DNA of 41,146 nt from Candidatus Babelota bacterium (GTDB lineage: Bacteria; Babelota; Babeliae; Babelales; Chromulinivoraceae). Made by a program: the position numbers and the translations under genes. Each line of letters opens with the position of its first letter. The first letter of the stretch is position 1. Of this stretch, positions 16,750 through 26,331 are shown piece after piece. The notes beneath the pieces are model-generated. The model was given only the letters and a program-made list of their open reading frames with translations, searched no databases and was not told where the DNA came from. Where the stretch lies: positions 101,175-142,320 of the forward strand of contig JACPFN010000002.1 in assembly GCA_016183005.1 (NCBI GenBank). The letters are read 5' to 3'.

Positions 16750-18828
16750 GTGAGAAAAATAGTAATAGTTTTATCGATATTTATTATTGCCTTATCTGGT
16801 TGCAAAAGAAAATGTATTGAACAAGAAAGAATGTGTTCTCGTATTGATATGGAAAAGATTATAGATCTTATTCCTAAGAATTCAGAAGCAATACAGAGCT
16901 TAGTGCAAGATACTATAACGAATTTTAAGAATGTTTTATCAGAAATTGATGTTGTTTGTCCTTATGATAGAACCTATTTAAATACAGTGCTTGCTTATGA
17001 GAAAGCATATTTTTTATTTTATATGCGATTACAAATTCTTAAGCTTTTATCATCTCTTTCTGATGATATTCAAATACAACTTGCGGCAAACTTGGGTCGT
17101 CAAGAGTTAGAAGAGTTCAAAAATGAGCATTTAGTAAGAAATAAGCATTTACATACAGCTTTTTCTCAGTATTTAGAATTAGGCCATGATCCTTATCATC
17201 CAACTAAGCCAGTTCAGAATTTTTTAAAAAATGCTATAAAAAAGGGAATATTGCAGGGGATTGATCTGGATTTAAATAAGCGGGTAAATCTTATTAATTT
17301 GACATTGGAGATGAATAAATTATCTGGACAATACAATGGTAATATTTTGCACGACATTCGTCATATTGTTGTTGAAAAAGATGATTTACAGGGGTTAGAT
17401 GATTCTATAATTCAAAATCTTCATGCTGATGGGAAAGGTAGTTATATTTTACCCTCAGATAATAATATTTTTAATGAAGTTATGCAAAATTGTTCTATAG
17501 AATCAACAAGAAAAAATTATTTTATGATGTTCGGACAAATAGCTTATCCTCAAAACGACTTTATTTTGAATAAAATTATTGAAAATAGAAAAGAATATGC
17601 AAATGTTTTGGGATATGAAAATTTTGCTCAATACCAAACACAAGATTTAGTATTTAAAAATGTTAAAAAAATTGAAAACTTTTTATGGTCTTTGGTTAAA
17701 GAGTTTCAAGTAAAGAATAAAAAAGAGTATCAAAAAATGTTTAGACATCTTCCTGCTGGTGTATCTTTATCATTTGATGGTAAATTAAAGCCTTGGGATG
17801 ATGAATATGTTAAAGCATCGTATCGTAAAAAGTTTTTTAATTCTAACGAGTTAGAGGTTTCTCAGTATTTTCCACTTAGCTTTGTATTGCCACAACTTTT
17901 AAGACAATTAGAAAAGTTTTTCTTTATTAAATTTGAAGCAGAAGAATCTACGGTACTTTGGGCAGATAAATTAATTTCATATCGTGTAAGATCCATGAAG
18001 AATCAGGCAATTTTAGGATATATTTTCTTTGATTTATATGCACGAGAAGGTAAAAAAGTTAATGGATCACGTACATTTATGATGATTCCTGCTGTCAGAG
18101 ATGACTGTAGCATCGCTTGTGCGGGAGCAACTGTTGTTGCTGTTCAATTTAAATCGGAATTGGATAACTCTGAAGTGTTGTTAAAATTTAAAGATATTAT
18201 TACATTGACTCATGAAATTGGTCAGTCTTTGCAAAATTTATTTGGAGCTACCAGGTTTACCGTATTTTCAGGAGCATCTCAACAGCAAGATTTTGTTCAG
18301 GTTCCCGCTATGGTGCTGGAATACTTTTTAGAAGAGCCAGATATAATTATGTCACTGAGCCATCATTATAAAACAGGGAAAACCCTTACTCGCGAACAAA
18401 TAGATAAATTGGTTGCTGGATATAAATTTGGTCGAGCAGGTAGAATGCTTAAGCTTATTTATTTATCATTGCTTTCTTTAGAGTTTTTTAAAAATAGAAC
18501 TAAAAAGGTTGCTACTCAAAGAATAACTGAATTCTTGTATAAAAAAATATTTCAATATGTTGAATATGACCCTTCATTTCATATAGAAGCAAATTTTCCA
18601 GATCTTGTTGGTGACATAGGTTCTATTTATTATGTTTATCCGGTCTCTAGAATAATTGCGGCAGATATATTTTCTTATATTAAGCAGCATGGTTTATTGA
18701 ATCATGAAACAGGTGAAAAATATATCACGGATATTTTAAGTTTTGGAGCTTCAGCTAAACCGCAATATATGATTAAAAGATTTTTGGGGCATAATTTTTC
18801 TGCTCAGCCTTATTTTTCAATGTTGTAG
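16750..18828 (+). CDS. M3 (thimet oligopeptidase)-family lipoprotein, active site altered
   Basis: The GTG start opens a lipoprotein signal with lipobox LSGC, so the protein is probably anchored to a membrane facing the periplasm. The 692 residues follow the M3 oligopeptidase fold to the end, including GRAG before a helical segment and the C-terminal YYVYPVSRIIAADIF and GLLNHETGEKY segments. The zinc motif HExxH reads H488-E-I-G-Q492, so the second His is lost, while the downstream Glu ligand region (LEYFLEEP) is kept. The usual substrate-binding GGYAAGYY segment is also changed (VGDIGSIYY). The protein is probably inactive or altered as a peptidase and may bind peptides instead. A possible recO follows after 19 bases. 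Confidence 0.85.
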   Translation: MRKIVIVLSIFIIALSGCKRKCIEQERMCSRIDMEKIIDLIPKNSEAIQSLVQDTITNFKNVLSEIDVVCPYDRTYLNTVLAYEKAYFLFYMRLQILKLLSSLSDDIQIQLAANLGRQELEEFKNEHLVRNKHLHTAFSQYLELGHDPYHPTKPVQNFLKNAIKKGILQGIDLDLNKRVNLINLTLEMNKLSGQYNGNILHDIRHIVVEKDDLQGLDDSIIQNLHADGKGSYILPSDNNIFNEVMQNCSIESTRKNYFMMFGQIAYPQNDFILNKIIENRKEYANVLGYENFAQYQTQDLVFKNVKKIENFLWSLVKEFQVKNKKEYQKMFRHLPAGVSLSFDGKLKPWDDEYVKASYRKKFFNSNELEVSQYFPLSFVLPQLLRQLEKFFFIKFEAEESTVLWADKLISYRVRSMKNQAILGYIFFDLYAREGKKVNGSRTFMMIPAVRDDCSIACAGATVVAVQFKSELDNSEVLLKFKDIITLTHEIGQSLQNLFGATRFTVFSGASQQQDFVQVPAMVLEYFLEEPDIIMSLSHHYKTGKTLTREQIDKLVAGYKFGRAGRMLKLIYLSLLSLEFFKNRTKKVATQRITEFLYKKIFQYVEYDPSFHIEANFPDLVGDIGSIYYVYPVSRIIAADIFSYIKQHGLLNHETGEKYITDILSFGASAKPQYMIKRFLGHNFSAQPYFSML

Positions 18829-18847
18829 AATATAGGTTATTTAGGTA

Positions 18848-19381
18848 ATGGTACAGTATGCATTTGTTATAAAAAATTTTAGCCCTTTAGATTTTAAAGT
18901 TAAGATTTTGCATAGTACTTATGGTAAGATTACGTGTGCATATCCAAAGGATAGTCAAGCAAAGCTTTTAACCATAGGTTCGTTGATTGTTTGCAATATT
19001 GAATTAATTGGTCGTAGATATAGTTTTTCATATTTAGATATTATATATTCACCTATGACGCAAGATCTTGAAAAATTAGAATTTTTTCATCAAATTATGC
19101 TTATATGTTTACGTTTATTGCCCGACAATGTGCAAGTTGATGATATATTTATTTTTTTAATGGATGTATATAAAAATAATATTATCTTGACGCTCTATAA
19201 TAAAAAATCAATTTTATTGAGATTGTTTTTTTTATCTGAAATATTTGAACAAGATGTGCAGATATATAAATTAGCAATGCAAGATCCTTTTATTGAAGGA
19301 TTATCCGATTCTAGGCTAATTGACAAATATCTTGATATTGGATTTCATATTTTATATCAACAAAAAAATTTAGAAAATTGA
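18848..19381 (+). CDS. Possible RecO-like recombination protein
   Basis: The 177-residue cytoplasmic protein starts AFVIKNFSPLDFKVKILHSTYGKI, resembling the RecO N-terminal OB-fold pattern (vlVLrxxxxxExDxivxlxTxxxGki). The segment GSLIVCNIELIGRRYSFSYLDII then fits the later OB strands. The helical remainder lacks the zinc cysteines of some RecO proteins and is shorter than the usual 230-250 residues. RecO loads RecA onto gap DNA with RecR. The assignment rests on a weak pattern; a different OB-fold protein is quite possible. It lies 19 bases after the lipoprotein gene. Confidence 0.45.
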   Translation: MVQYAFVIKNFSPLDFKVKILHSTYGKITCAYPKDSQAKLLTIGSLIVCNIELIGRRYSFSYLDIIYSPMTQDLEKLEFFHQIMLICLRLLPDNVQVDDIFIFLMDVYKNNIILTLYNKKSILLRLFFLSEIFEQDVQIYKLAMQDPFIEGLSDSRLIDKYLDIGFHILYQQKNLEN

Positions 19382-19461
19382 GCTTGAAGCAATAAATTCT
19401 CTTTGTTAGTTTGAATATATTCTTGTATGATGATATGTGTTTTTTCATTGAGGTTATTTAG

Positions 19462-22400
19462 GTGAAAATATTTTTATATGCTTTGTTATTTATAAATTCG
19501 ATAGTGTCATTTGCTAGTGTTGAACTTGGTACAAAATTAAAAAACGAATTAACTACACCCAAGGTTCGCATTGTTTTAGGTCTTGATAGTGAGGCTCGTC
19601 ATAAATATTTAGATAATTTAAAATCAGAGCTTAGTAGTTTACAGACAGAGTGGGGAACATTTGTTGAAAATACTAATCAAAAGAGTGCTGAGATAAAAAA
19701 TGAAATTGAGCGTTTATCTAATTCTTCTCAGAAAAGTTCAAGTAATTTAGTTAGAAGAATTAGCATACTTCATAAGTTAGATGCTGTTGTTATTCAAATT
19801 AAAGAGACTAAATTAAAGATTTTAGAAATCTTACAACAACATATAGAGTTTTTATCAAAAAATATATTTGAAACATCTCATGTATTATCACAAATAGAAG
19901 AAAAATCATTATATGGTTTTTCTGATCTGCAAATTGTCACTAAGAAATTTTTCGTATATGAAGATCAGGTTCGGCAAATACTTATAAAAAAAGAAGAATT
20001 ATTTAAAGATATCTCTCGTCAGGAGCATTTGATCGCAACAAAGGAAAAGGATTTTAGTACTATAGAGCAAGTTATAGAAGATAGAAAAAGGCAGTCAGAG
20101 ATTAATAAAGATGATATATCTCTTTTGGATACGGAGCGTGATTTTATCATAAAAGAGCGCGAATATGCCTCATTAAAGCTTAATTTATTTCAAAAACAGT
20201 TAGATTTTTTAAATTCAAAAGAATCTATTTTTCAAGAACGTGTTACTGATATTTCTGAACAATTGAAAGTTGTGCGAAGCCGTTTATTTATTGATGAAAA
20301 TGAATTAGATGGTTATGAGCATAAGGTGACAGAATCTAAAAAAATAATGGATAGTAAAATATCTGAATTACAGAATATCAAGAATGAAATTATTTTAAAA
20401 AAGGTTGAGACTCAGGATGAGTTGGATCGTTTACGAAATCGTTTTAAGATAACTGTAAACAATATGCGAAAATTTATTGAATTAAATCAGGATATTAGCA
20501 CTATCTCAGAGCGATTTGCTCTTTATAGTGTTGCAAATGCATTTGTTTCGTTATCAACATTTGATCGAATGATTCATAAAATAAAACTTCAAGTGAATGT
20601 ACTTGAAGATCAATATGTTCAATCACAAGTTGCTTTGAAGGAAGTCAAGCTTTTGTATGGCATTATTCATGGACAAACAAAAGATAGTCAAACTTTTCAA
20701 AAAGAGCGAATCGAATATAAGCAGGCATATCAGACTACGCTTGAAAGTATAAAAAAAAATAAAGAGATGGAAGTATCTGTACATGCACATCTTAAAGAAT
20801 ATCAAAAGTATATTGAGTATCTTAAGCAACAGCATGAAACAATGAACTCTTCTGTTCTATCTTTATCCACTTCGCAGCAAAAAAAATTAACAGATTCTTC
20901 GACTATGCTTTTGAATATTATTCAAGAGCTTGAAAAACAGTATGAGCTTTTATTCCAAATGAGTGAATTTTATGAACAGATAATGCAATCTCAAGAAGAA
21001 ACTTTGGAATCCATAAAAACCATCTTGCATGAATTTGATACAATAGGTGTATGGCATCGCTCTATAAGTGCTGTTACTTGGGATGGCGTTAAAAATATAA
21101 TTCCTGATATAAAATTATTTTTCAAAAATTTATATATCATTTTAAGCACTTATGCTACACAATTTAACATCCAAAAATTAGCATATATAATAGCTGGATT
21201 CGGCTTTGGCGGCATGCTTATTACATTTTTAATGCTCTTTTTAATTTTCTTCTTATATTTATCGTTACAAGCTGTATTTCCAATGGTTTATAATCATCTA
21301 ATCAGTGATGATTATGACGATACTGATCCTTTATATATATGGCGACATATTTTTGCGATCTTAATTGGATTTGGCGGAGAGCTATTTAAGCCTTTATATT
21401 TTTGGTTTTTGTGTTTATTGTATGAATTTTTATATAAACCATCTGTTCCATTTTTAATTCTATTTTATATATATTCGATTATTTTTTGGATTTATGCATC
21501 TCGTAAGTTGTTACAAATAATTTTAATGATAAATCGCAAATTTGATTATTTTTTATTGAGCAAAAGATTAATTGATAGATTTTCATTTGTTTTTTCATTT
21601 TTTTCTATTTCCACCATTATTATATTGGTGATGCGAAGAATGTTTATTGTGGTATTAGCTCAAGAGCCAACAGAGCTTCCTAATATTTTATTGCGTGTAT
21701 ACCATATTGTAATTTTTATATCGATTATCTTTTCTTTGGATAAAGATGAAATCGTTCAAGCATTGCCTAAAAAATCTACATTGGCAAAACGATTTACAGA
21801 TATGCTTGAACGATATTATTATTTATTTTTATTAGGTATTTTTAGTCTACTTATTATGAGTGATCCTTATCTGGGTGGTTATGGATCACTTATGTGGCAT
21901 ATTTTTTGGAATCTATTTGTAACTATTGCAACCTGTGGATCATTATTTCTTTTATATACGATTGTTAAGCAATATTCAGCGGTGATGTTTTTTGATGAAC
22001 AAGAGGGTACGGTTACAGGATTTATTGAGCGATTTGAACATGCCAAAACTTGGTATGCTATATATATCATATCAAGTGTATTACTATCAATGTTTATTGG
22101 TATTGTTGTTTGTTCCCATGTTTGGGGATATGGCATTACTTTAATGACTTTAAAAAGATTTGCGTTATTTGAATTATTTAAATTAGAATCTTTGAATGCA
22201 GCAGGTAAGATTATCCCAGAATCGTTTAAAGTATATAATCTTTTATATATTATTTTTATGTTTGTTTTAGGGGTTGTGATAGCTTATATTTTTAAGCGCT
22301 TTGTTCTTAAGCGTTTATTTGATATTCAATATGTTGACATTGGTATTCAAAATACCGTTATTATTATTTCTCGTTATGTAATTATTATTTCAATAGTAAT

Positions 22401-23037
22401 GATGGCATGTATTCAATCAAAATTAGGCTCTCTGGTTACCTATATTTCATATGCAGCATTGGTTGTTTTCGGTTGGTCATTTAAGGATCTATTTACCGAC
22501 TTTGTAGCATACTTTTTTATTTTAGTTCAAAGGCCAGTTAAGCTTGGAGATTATATCAAAATAGATAATGAAGCAATGGGGGTAGTCAGAAGAGTAGGGC
22601 CTCGAGCGGTTATATTACGAAGAAAGAATTCTGTAAATATTGTTGTACCTAATTCAACTATTTTAAAATCTGCATTATATAATTGGAACTATACGAGAAG
22701 TTATATAGGTATTGATGATATCTTGTTTTGTGTTCCATTTGGAACAGATATCCATTTAGTTAAAAAGATATGCTTTGAAGTTTTAGAGGAAGATGCAGAT
22801 GTTTTAAAGGTTCCTCAGCCATTTGTTCGATTACAGGATTTTGATGATAAGGGTTATATATTTATGTTACGAGGGTTTGTTGCATCGGGAAATACTTTAC
22901 GTCAATGGGATATAGCGAGTAACTTAAGATTTAATTTAGTAGATAAGTTATCTAAGGCGGGAATTCAAATAGCAGGCCCTACCATTAAAATACTGGTTAA
23001 AAATAGTGGAATGGATATACACAAAATGGATCAATAA
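19462..23037 (+). CDS. Giant MscS/MscK-type mechanosensitive channel
   Basis: The 1191-residue protein starts with GTG and a signal peptide. Residues about 25-540 form a periplasmic coiled-coil domain, as in MscK/KefA. Around ten hydrophobic segments follow (from about 565). The last third is the MscS core: pore helix region with YISYAALVVFGWSFKDL, then RPVKLGDYI, GPRAVILRRKNSVNIVVPNS and the beta-domain. MscS channels open under membrane tension to release solutes during osmotic downshock. The size and architecture fit the large MscK subgroup. The gene has its own terminator 4 bases past the stop. The family call is secure; gating ligand and selectivity are not visible. Confidence 0.92.
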   Translation: MKIFLYALLFINSIVSFASVELGTKLKNELTTPKVRIVLGLDSEARHKYLDNLKSELSSLQTEWGTFVENTNQKSAEIKNEIERLSNSSQKSSSNLVRRISILHKLDAVVIQIKETKLKILEILQQHIEFLSKNIFETSHVLSQIEEKSLYGFSDLQIVTKKFFVYEDQVRQILIKKEELFKDISRQEHLIATKEKDFSTIEQVIEDRKRQSEINKDDISLLDTERDFIIKEREYASLKLNLFQKQLDFLNSKESIFQERVTDISEQLKVVRSRLFIDENELDGYEHKVTESKKIMDSKISELQNIKNEIILKKVETQDELDRLRNRFKITVNNMRKFIELNQDISTISERFALYSVANAFVSLSTFDRMIHKIKLQVNVLEDQYVQSQVALKEVKLLYGIIHGQTKDSQTFQKERIEYKQAYQTTLESIKKNKEMEVSVHAHLKEYQKYIEYLKQQHETMNSSVLSLSTSQQKKLTDSSTMLLNIIQELEKQYELLFQMSEFYEQIMQSQEETLESIKTILHEFDTIGVWHRSISAVTWDGVKNIIPDIKLFFKNLYIILSTYATQFNIQKLAYIIAGFGFGGMLITFLMLFLIFFLYLSLQAVFPMVYNHLISDDYDDTDPLYIWRHIFAILIGFGGELFKPLYFWFLCLLYEFLYKPSVPFLILFYIYSIIFWIYASRKLLQIILMINRKFDYFLLSKRLIDRFSFVFSFFSISTIIILVMRRMFIVVLAQEPTELPNILLRVYHIVIFISIIFSLDKDEIVQALPKKSTLAKRFTDMLERYYYLFLLGIFSLLIMSDPYLGGYGSLMWHIFWNLFVTIATCGSLFLLYTIVKQYSAVMFFDEQEGTVTGFIERFEHAKTWYAIYIISSVLLSMFIGIVVCSHVWGYGITLMTLKRFALFELFKLESLNAAGKIIPESFKVYNLLYIIFMFVLGVVIAYIFKRFVLKRLFDIQYVDIGIQNTVIIISRYVIIISIVMMACIQSKLGSLVTYISYAALVVFGWSFKDLFTDFVAYFFILVQRPVKLGDYIKIDNEAMGVVRRVGPRAVILRRKNSVNIVVPNSTILKSALYNWNYTRSYIGIDDILFCVPFGTDIHLVKKICFEVLEEDADVLKVPQPFVRLQDFDDKGYIFMLRGFVASGNTLRQWDIASNLRFNLVDKLSKAGIQIAGPTIKILVKNSGMDIHKMDQ

Positions 23038-23040
23038 ATA

Positions 23041-23069
23041 AAATAGCCGGAAAGTTTCCGGCTATTTTT
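23041..23069. terminator. Bidirectional intrinsic terminator
   Basis: A 12-bp perfect stem, AAATAGCCGGAA pairing with TTCCGGCTATTT, closes a 3-base loop and is followed by T residues. Symmetry lets it serve the channel gene on the plus strand and the small genes converging on the minus strand. Confidence 0.88.
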
Positions 23070-23244
23070 ACTTAATAATGTCAAGCTGTTTAAGGCTATG
23101 AAAAATAAGTTTTATTCCGATAATTATTCCGATGATAGTCAAAATCTCTTCCAAGGTGCTAAATCTTTTGGTTGCAAGAATAATTATAAAAACACCTAGT
23201 AATAGCAAGGCCAAGCTGTGTAGTTTGCCCTGTGTAAACATCAT
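23068..23244 (-). CDS. Two-helix membrane microprotein (58 residues)
   Basis: AAGGAA lies directly before two adjacent ATG codons. The product has two hydrophobic segments (LALLLLGVFIIIL and ILTIIGIIIGIKLIF) joined by a short charged turn. Its pattern matches that of the gene just upstream (23256-23462): hydrophobic helix, small polar turn, helix ending in a leucine- and lysine-containing tail. The two look like tandem paralogues. Its ribosome site starts at the stop codon of that gene, so they are translationally linked. The function is unknown; such proteins often regulate or stabilise membrane complexes. Confidence 0.65.
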   Translation of the reverse strand: MMFTQGKLHSLALLLLGVFIIILATKRFSTLEEILTIIGIIIGIKLIFHSLKQLDIIK

Positions 23245-23255
23245 ATATTTCCTTA

Positions 23256-23462
23256 TTAAGATTTTTTAAATAACTTTAACAAGTTTGTTTTTCGCAATCC
23301 TTGATATGTTAATAATAATCCTACAACAATTAAGATAATATTAAGAAAGCTTTGAAAAAAACCAAGCTTACTTAAAGCTCCAAGGATTAAAACTAATCCA
23401 AGAAAAATATATAGAAATCCTCGCTGAGAAGCGGGTAAAAAGCTAAAGAAATTATCTAACAT
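23256..23462 (-). CDS. Two-helix membrane microprotein (68 residues)
   Basis: I chose the ATG at 23462 because AAAAAGGAG lies 4 bases ahead; an upstream in-frame ATG at 23528 would add 22 residues without a ribosome site. The product has two hydrophobic helices (GFLYIFLGLVLILGAL and FLNIILIVVGLLLTYQGL) and a lysine-rich tail. It is a likely paralogue of the 58-residue protein encoded directly downstream, whose ribosome site begins at this gene's stop. No family is recognised. Confidence 0.7.
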   Translation of the reverse strand: MLDNFFSFLPASQRGFLYIFLGLVLILGALSKLGFFQSFLNIILIVVGLLLTYQGLRKTNLLKLFKKS

Positions 23463-23603
23463 AAAACTCCTTTTTAGTTTTTTATGATACTTATAGCAAA
23501 AATTATCATAAACGATTTTTAAAAACAATAATTCTTGTAATTAGATTTTTTTTTATTTATATATTCGATATATATTTATATTTTCTAATATAAAAGGTGC
23601 ATA

Positions 23604-25169
23604 ATGTTGCCTGTAAAATCTATCCATTTTATATTTTTATATTTAATTTCTTTTTTACCAATTAATGCTATTAATTCATTTGATGAATCGATTTGTCCGA
23701 GTGGCAAGCAATCTTACGAATATTTAATGAGTAATGCCGTACATCCATTTGCTTTGAGTGTTGGAACATCGCTTTCTCAGACTCATATTTCAGAAAATAC
23801 AATAAATCCTGAATATGTAAGAAAGCAGATGCTTAAAATAGCAAAAAAGATGGGCCCACTAGAGGGAGAAAAATGGTTGAGGGCAGAGAGTAGAATTTGG
23901 TATCTTTTGCGCGCTATGCCCGAATATAGTTGTATTAATGGACATAATATACATGTTGCGACATTAGACTTAGAACATAGAGATATTGCCGTGAAAGATA
24001 TTTTATCTGATTTAGAGCATAATCAAGAATTGCAGTTAAAAAAATGTCCACTGTGCCAAGAGAAGATTGATTTTCAAAGGGAGCAGCAAGATCTGTTTAC
24101 GGTAGATATTCAAGATAAAATCGCAGGATTAGTCCATTATTTAAACATAGATTTATTAAAATTAAAACAGATTCCGAATATGCGTATTTCGATTGAAATT
24201 GCTGATATTTTAAAATCAGGTACTACAGAAATTGATGATAAAAAATTAGAAAATCTTACTAGTTTTATTAAAAAATTAGGCAATCCCATGATTTTTTTTC
24301 ATCATTATGCAAATCCAATACAGTTATCAAATCTGTTTGAAAAGCAAGAGCATGCAGAGTGGTTTGCAAATATTTGCGCAAGAATTATAGAAAAGCTACC
24401 GAACATTACTCATGTTTGTCCGATAAGTCAGCCGACGGGTTTTGTTTTTAGAGTTACCCGGAATCAAGATTTACCTCCATTTGAATATACAGTTGAGCAA
24501 GATAAACTGTTAGAAAATATTATGAAAGCATCAGCTTTAGCTTCAGATAAAATGAAAAATGTGCGGGATAAAAATAGTAAGGATGTAAAATTAAATGTCT
24601 TGGTATCTCATCAATGGAAAATAATGATTCCAAAGCATAGCTATTATGATCCACGATATGCATTAGAACTTTTGGTAACGACAATAGCAGACAAAATGTA
24701 TAATGGTAAGTTTGTAAGTGCTGTACAGCCATATATCTCTAAGTTTGATGGGATAGCGCTTAGTGTTTATCCATCATTAAAGTTTGATATGTGGAAGCCT
24801 GATGGTAGTAATATTCTAGGTGAAGTTGATTATCAAGGATCTCTTGGAGCTGTTATTGAAACCAATAAGGCATTTGCGGATAAAGATATTTATATTGTTG
24901 AAGCTGGTTGTAACAATGCAGATCCAAAAATTAAAAAAGAATATATAGACATGATGCTTTGTGTTTGTGCTCGCGCACGTTACTTAGGAATACCTGTTAA
25001 ATCACTCTATTTTTGGGCTATTACGAATCATCCTGATTTTTATATGGAATGGAATACAGCAAGAGGGGTTACATATTTTGCACCGTTTGATGATTTAAAT
25101 ATTGAATCAATTAATCAGGGTGGCAAATACTTAAAAGAGATTATTGAATCAGTTAAACAAGATTTTTAA
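23604..25169 (+). CDS. Secreted GH1-fold protein with RING-like zinc insertion
   Basis: After a signal peptide the 521-residue product follows glycoside hydrolase family 1 from end to end. HPFALSVGTSLSQ (47-59) matches F-x-x-G-x-A-T-x-x-x-Q. MRISIEIADILKSG matches yRfSisWxRixPxG. MIFFHHYANPIQL matches the LxHWDxPxxL segment. ISQPTG (274-279) matches the NEP acid/base segment. IYIVEAG (Glu433) matches the ITENG nucleophile, and LYFWAITNHPDFYMEWNTARGVTYF matches the final WSLxDNxEW...RFGL segment. The acid/base Glu is Gln276, as in plant myrosinases, while the nucleophile Glu is kept. Between the first two segments is a Cys/His cluster (C110, H114, H117, then C148-P-L-C151) resembling a RING or U-box finger. 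Retaining hydrolysis is probably impaired except on substrates with a good leaving group. Role and substrate are unknown. Confidence 0.75.
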   Translation: MLPVKSIHFIFLYLISFLPINAINSFDESICPSGKQSYEYLMSNAVHPFALSVGTSLSQTHISENTINPEYVRKQMLKIAKKMGPLEGEKWLRAESRIWYLLRAMPEYSCINGHNIHVATLDLEHRDIAVKDILSDLEHNQELQLKKCPLCQEKIDFQREQQDLFTVDIQDKIAGLVHYLNIDLLKLKQIPNMRISIEIADILKSGTTEIDDKKLENLTSFIKKLGNPMIFFHHYANPIQLSNLFEKQEHAEWFANICARIIEKLPNITHVCPISQPTGFVFRVTRNQDLPPFEYTVEQDKLLENIMKASALASDKMKNVRDKNSKDVKLNVLVSHQWKIMIPKHSYYDPRYALELLVTTIADKMYNGKFVSAVQPYISKFDGIALSVYPSLKFDMWKPDGSNILGEVDYQGSLGAVIETNKAFADKDIYIVEAGCNNADPKIKKEYIDMMLCVCARARYLGIPVKSLYFWAITNHPDFYMEWNTARGVTYFAPFDDLNIESINQGGKYLKEIIESVKQDF

Positions 25170-25185
25170 AATATTGGAGAGCCTA

Positions 25186-25614
25186 ATGAAATTTTTTATT
25201 TTAAGTATTTTGATATTAGGGAATATGCATACTATTTTTACCGATCAAGATTTTAGAAAAGAGTTTCTAAATTGGCAAAAAGGCTTAACCAAAGCGCAAA
25301 AGGAGTCTATGAAAGATTTTATCGCTGGGTATGATAAAGCATATCAAGCACAAGATAAAAATCTATTATCGTATTTTCAAGCAGCTTTTCAAAAAATCAT
25401 GGATCAGTGGGGCTCCTTGTATAAGCCACTTACTGAAGCAAAAATTTTTAATGATTCAGTCAAACAATTTATAGCTCAGCATCCAAGTCATAAGGTAGTA
25501 AAACAGTATCTTTCTGCATATGATAAATTTGATCAAATGCCTACAGATCCTAAGCGTTATACTAAATTATTAGATGCTCAAAAAAATTTAAAAACGATAA
25601 TTAATAGATTTTAA
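25186..25614 (+). CDS. Small exported helical protein
   Basis: I chose the ATG at 25186 because GGAGAG lies just before it and because it places the signal peptide (FFILSILILGNMHTIFT) at the N-terminus; an upstream ATG at 25144 would overlap the GH1-like gene. The 142-residue product has a helical, Lys/Gln-rich mature part with aromatic residues spaced as in a small helical bundle. No family is recognised. It follows the GH1-like gene by 16 bases and is likely in the same transcript. Its stop codon overlaps that of the convergent gene within the palindrome TTAA. Confidence 0.75.
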   Translation: MKFFILSILILGNMHTIFTDQDFRKEFLNWQKGLTKAQKESMKDFIAGYDKAYQAQDKNLLSYFQAAFQKIMDQWGSLYKPLTEAKIFNDSVKQFIAQHPSHKVVKQYLSAYDKFDQMPTDPKRYTKLLDAQKNLKTIINRF

Positions 25615-26153
25615 GATTCTATATATCCAGTTATTGGCCAGGAAATTGAAAAATTAAGCCTATGGTCAATAATTTGACGATGTTGAACGAGTAATTGGAT
25701 CGCTTGTAACGGAATTTTATTTTCGCGGATTGTTTTAAGCATTCCTTCTATAAGCATCATTATTTCATATGTACTAGCTTGTGACATAAATGGATTTTGG
25801 TTTAATGATATGAAAGCTAAGCTATTGGTTGGTGATAATGTAACAGAATGTACGGTAATGGTTTGATTAATTATTTGTTCTTCTTCAAGAAAGGCAAACC
25901 AGCTATTAAGTAAGTTGTATAGTGTTTGTGCGGTATTATTATCTTTAATAATTTGTCTGGTTTCTGATATCCATTTTTCTTTTTTAAATATCCAAACTTG
26001 TATAGGGCTTTCTTTGATCTCTGGTTTTGATAATTTTATAAATTCAGTATTTTGTGGAATATTAACAATAATCCACGATTCTTGATATGAAAAAAATAAA
26101 ATACCAAAAACAAATAAAACGATAGCAATTGCATAGATAAAAAGTTTATTCAT
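25611..26153 (-). CDS. GerMN-like anchored protein
   Basis: The 180-residue protein has an N-terminal membrane anchor (YAIAIVLFVFGILFF) and an extracytoplasmic domain that resembles the GerMN (sporulation/germination GerM) fold: an interval TAQTLYNLLNSW, then VHSVTLSPTNSLAFISLN, a helix around IEGMLKTIREN and the strand IQLLV. GerMN proteins bind or act near peptidoglycan and often occur next to N-acetylmuramoyl-L-alanine amidases, as here, where an amidase-like gene lies 178 bases upstream on the same strand. The match is by pattern only. No spore genes are seen, so an envelope role is more likely than germination. Confidence 0.5.
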   Translation of the reverse strand: MNKLFIYAIAIVLFVFGILFFSYQESWIIVNIPQNTEFIKLSKPEIKESPIQVWIFKKEKWISETRQIIKDNNTAQTLYNLLNSWFAFLEEEQIINQTITVHSVTLSPTNSLAFISLNQNPFMSQASTYEIMMLIEGMLKTIRENKIPLQAIQLLVQHRQIIDHRLNFSISWPITGYIES

Positions 26154-26331
26154 AGTTAATGCTAGCTTGAGATAAAAAAATAGCGTTCAATAATTTTCTA
26201 GATTTTTTCATGAAATTTAATTGGATGATCGATATAAATGTTAAAATATTTTTTGATTGTTGAGTTCGTTTTGAGTAAAAGAAGAAAAATAATAATTGCA
26301 ATGAAAATAAGCTAGCCGTAATCATAGATAT

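Noticed and set aside
23256-23528. Longer 90-residue version of the membrane microprotein
   Set aside because: The upstream ATG has no ribosome site, whereas an internal ATG has AAAAAGGAG directly before it.
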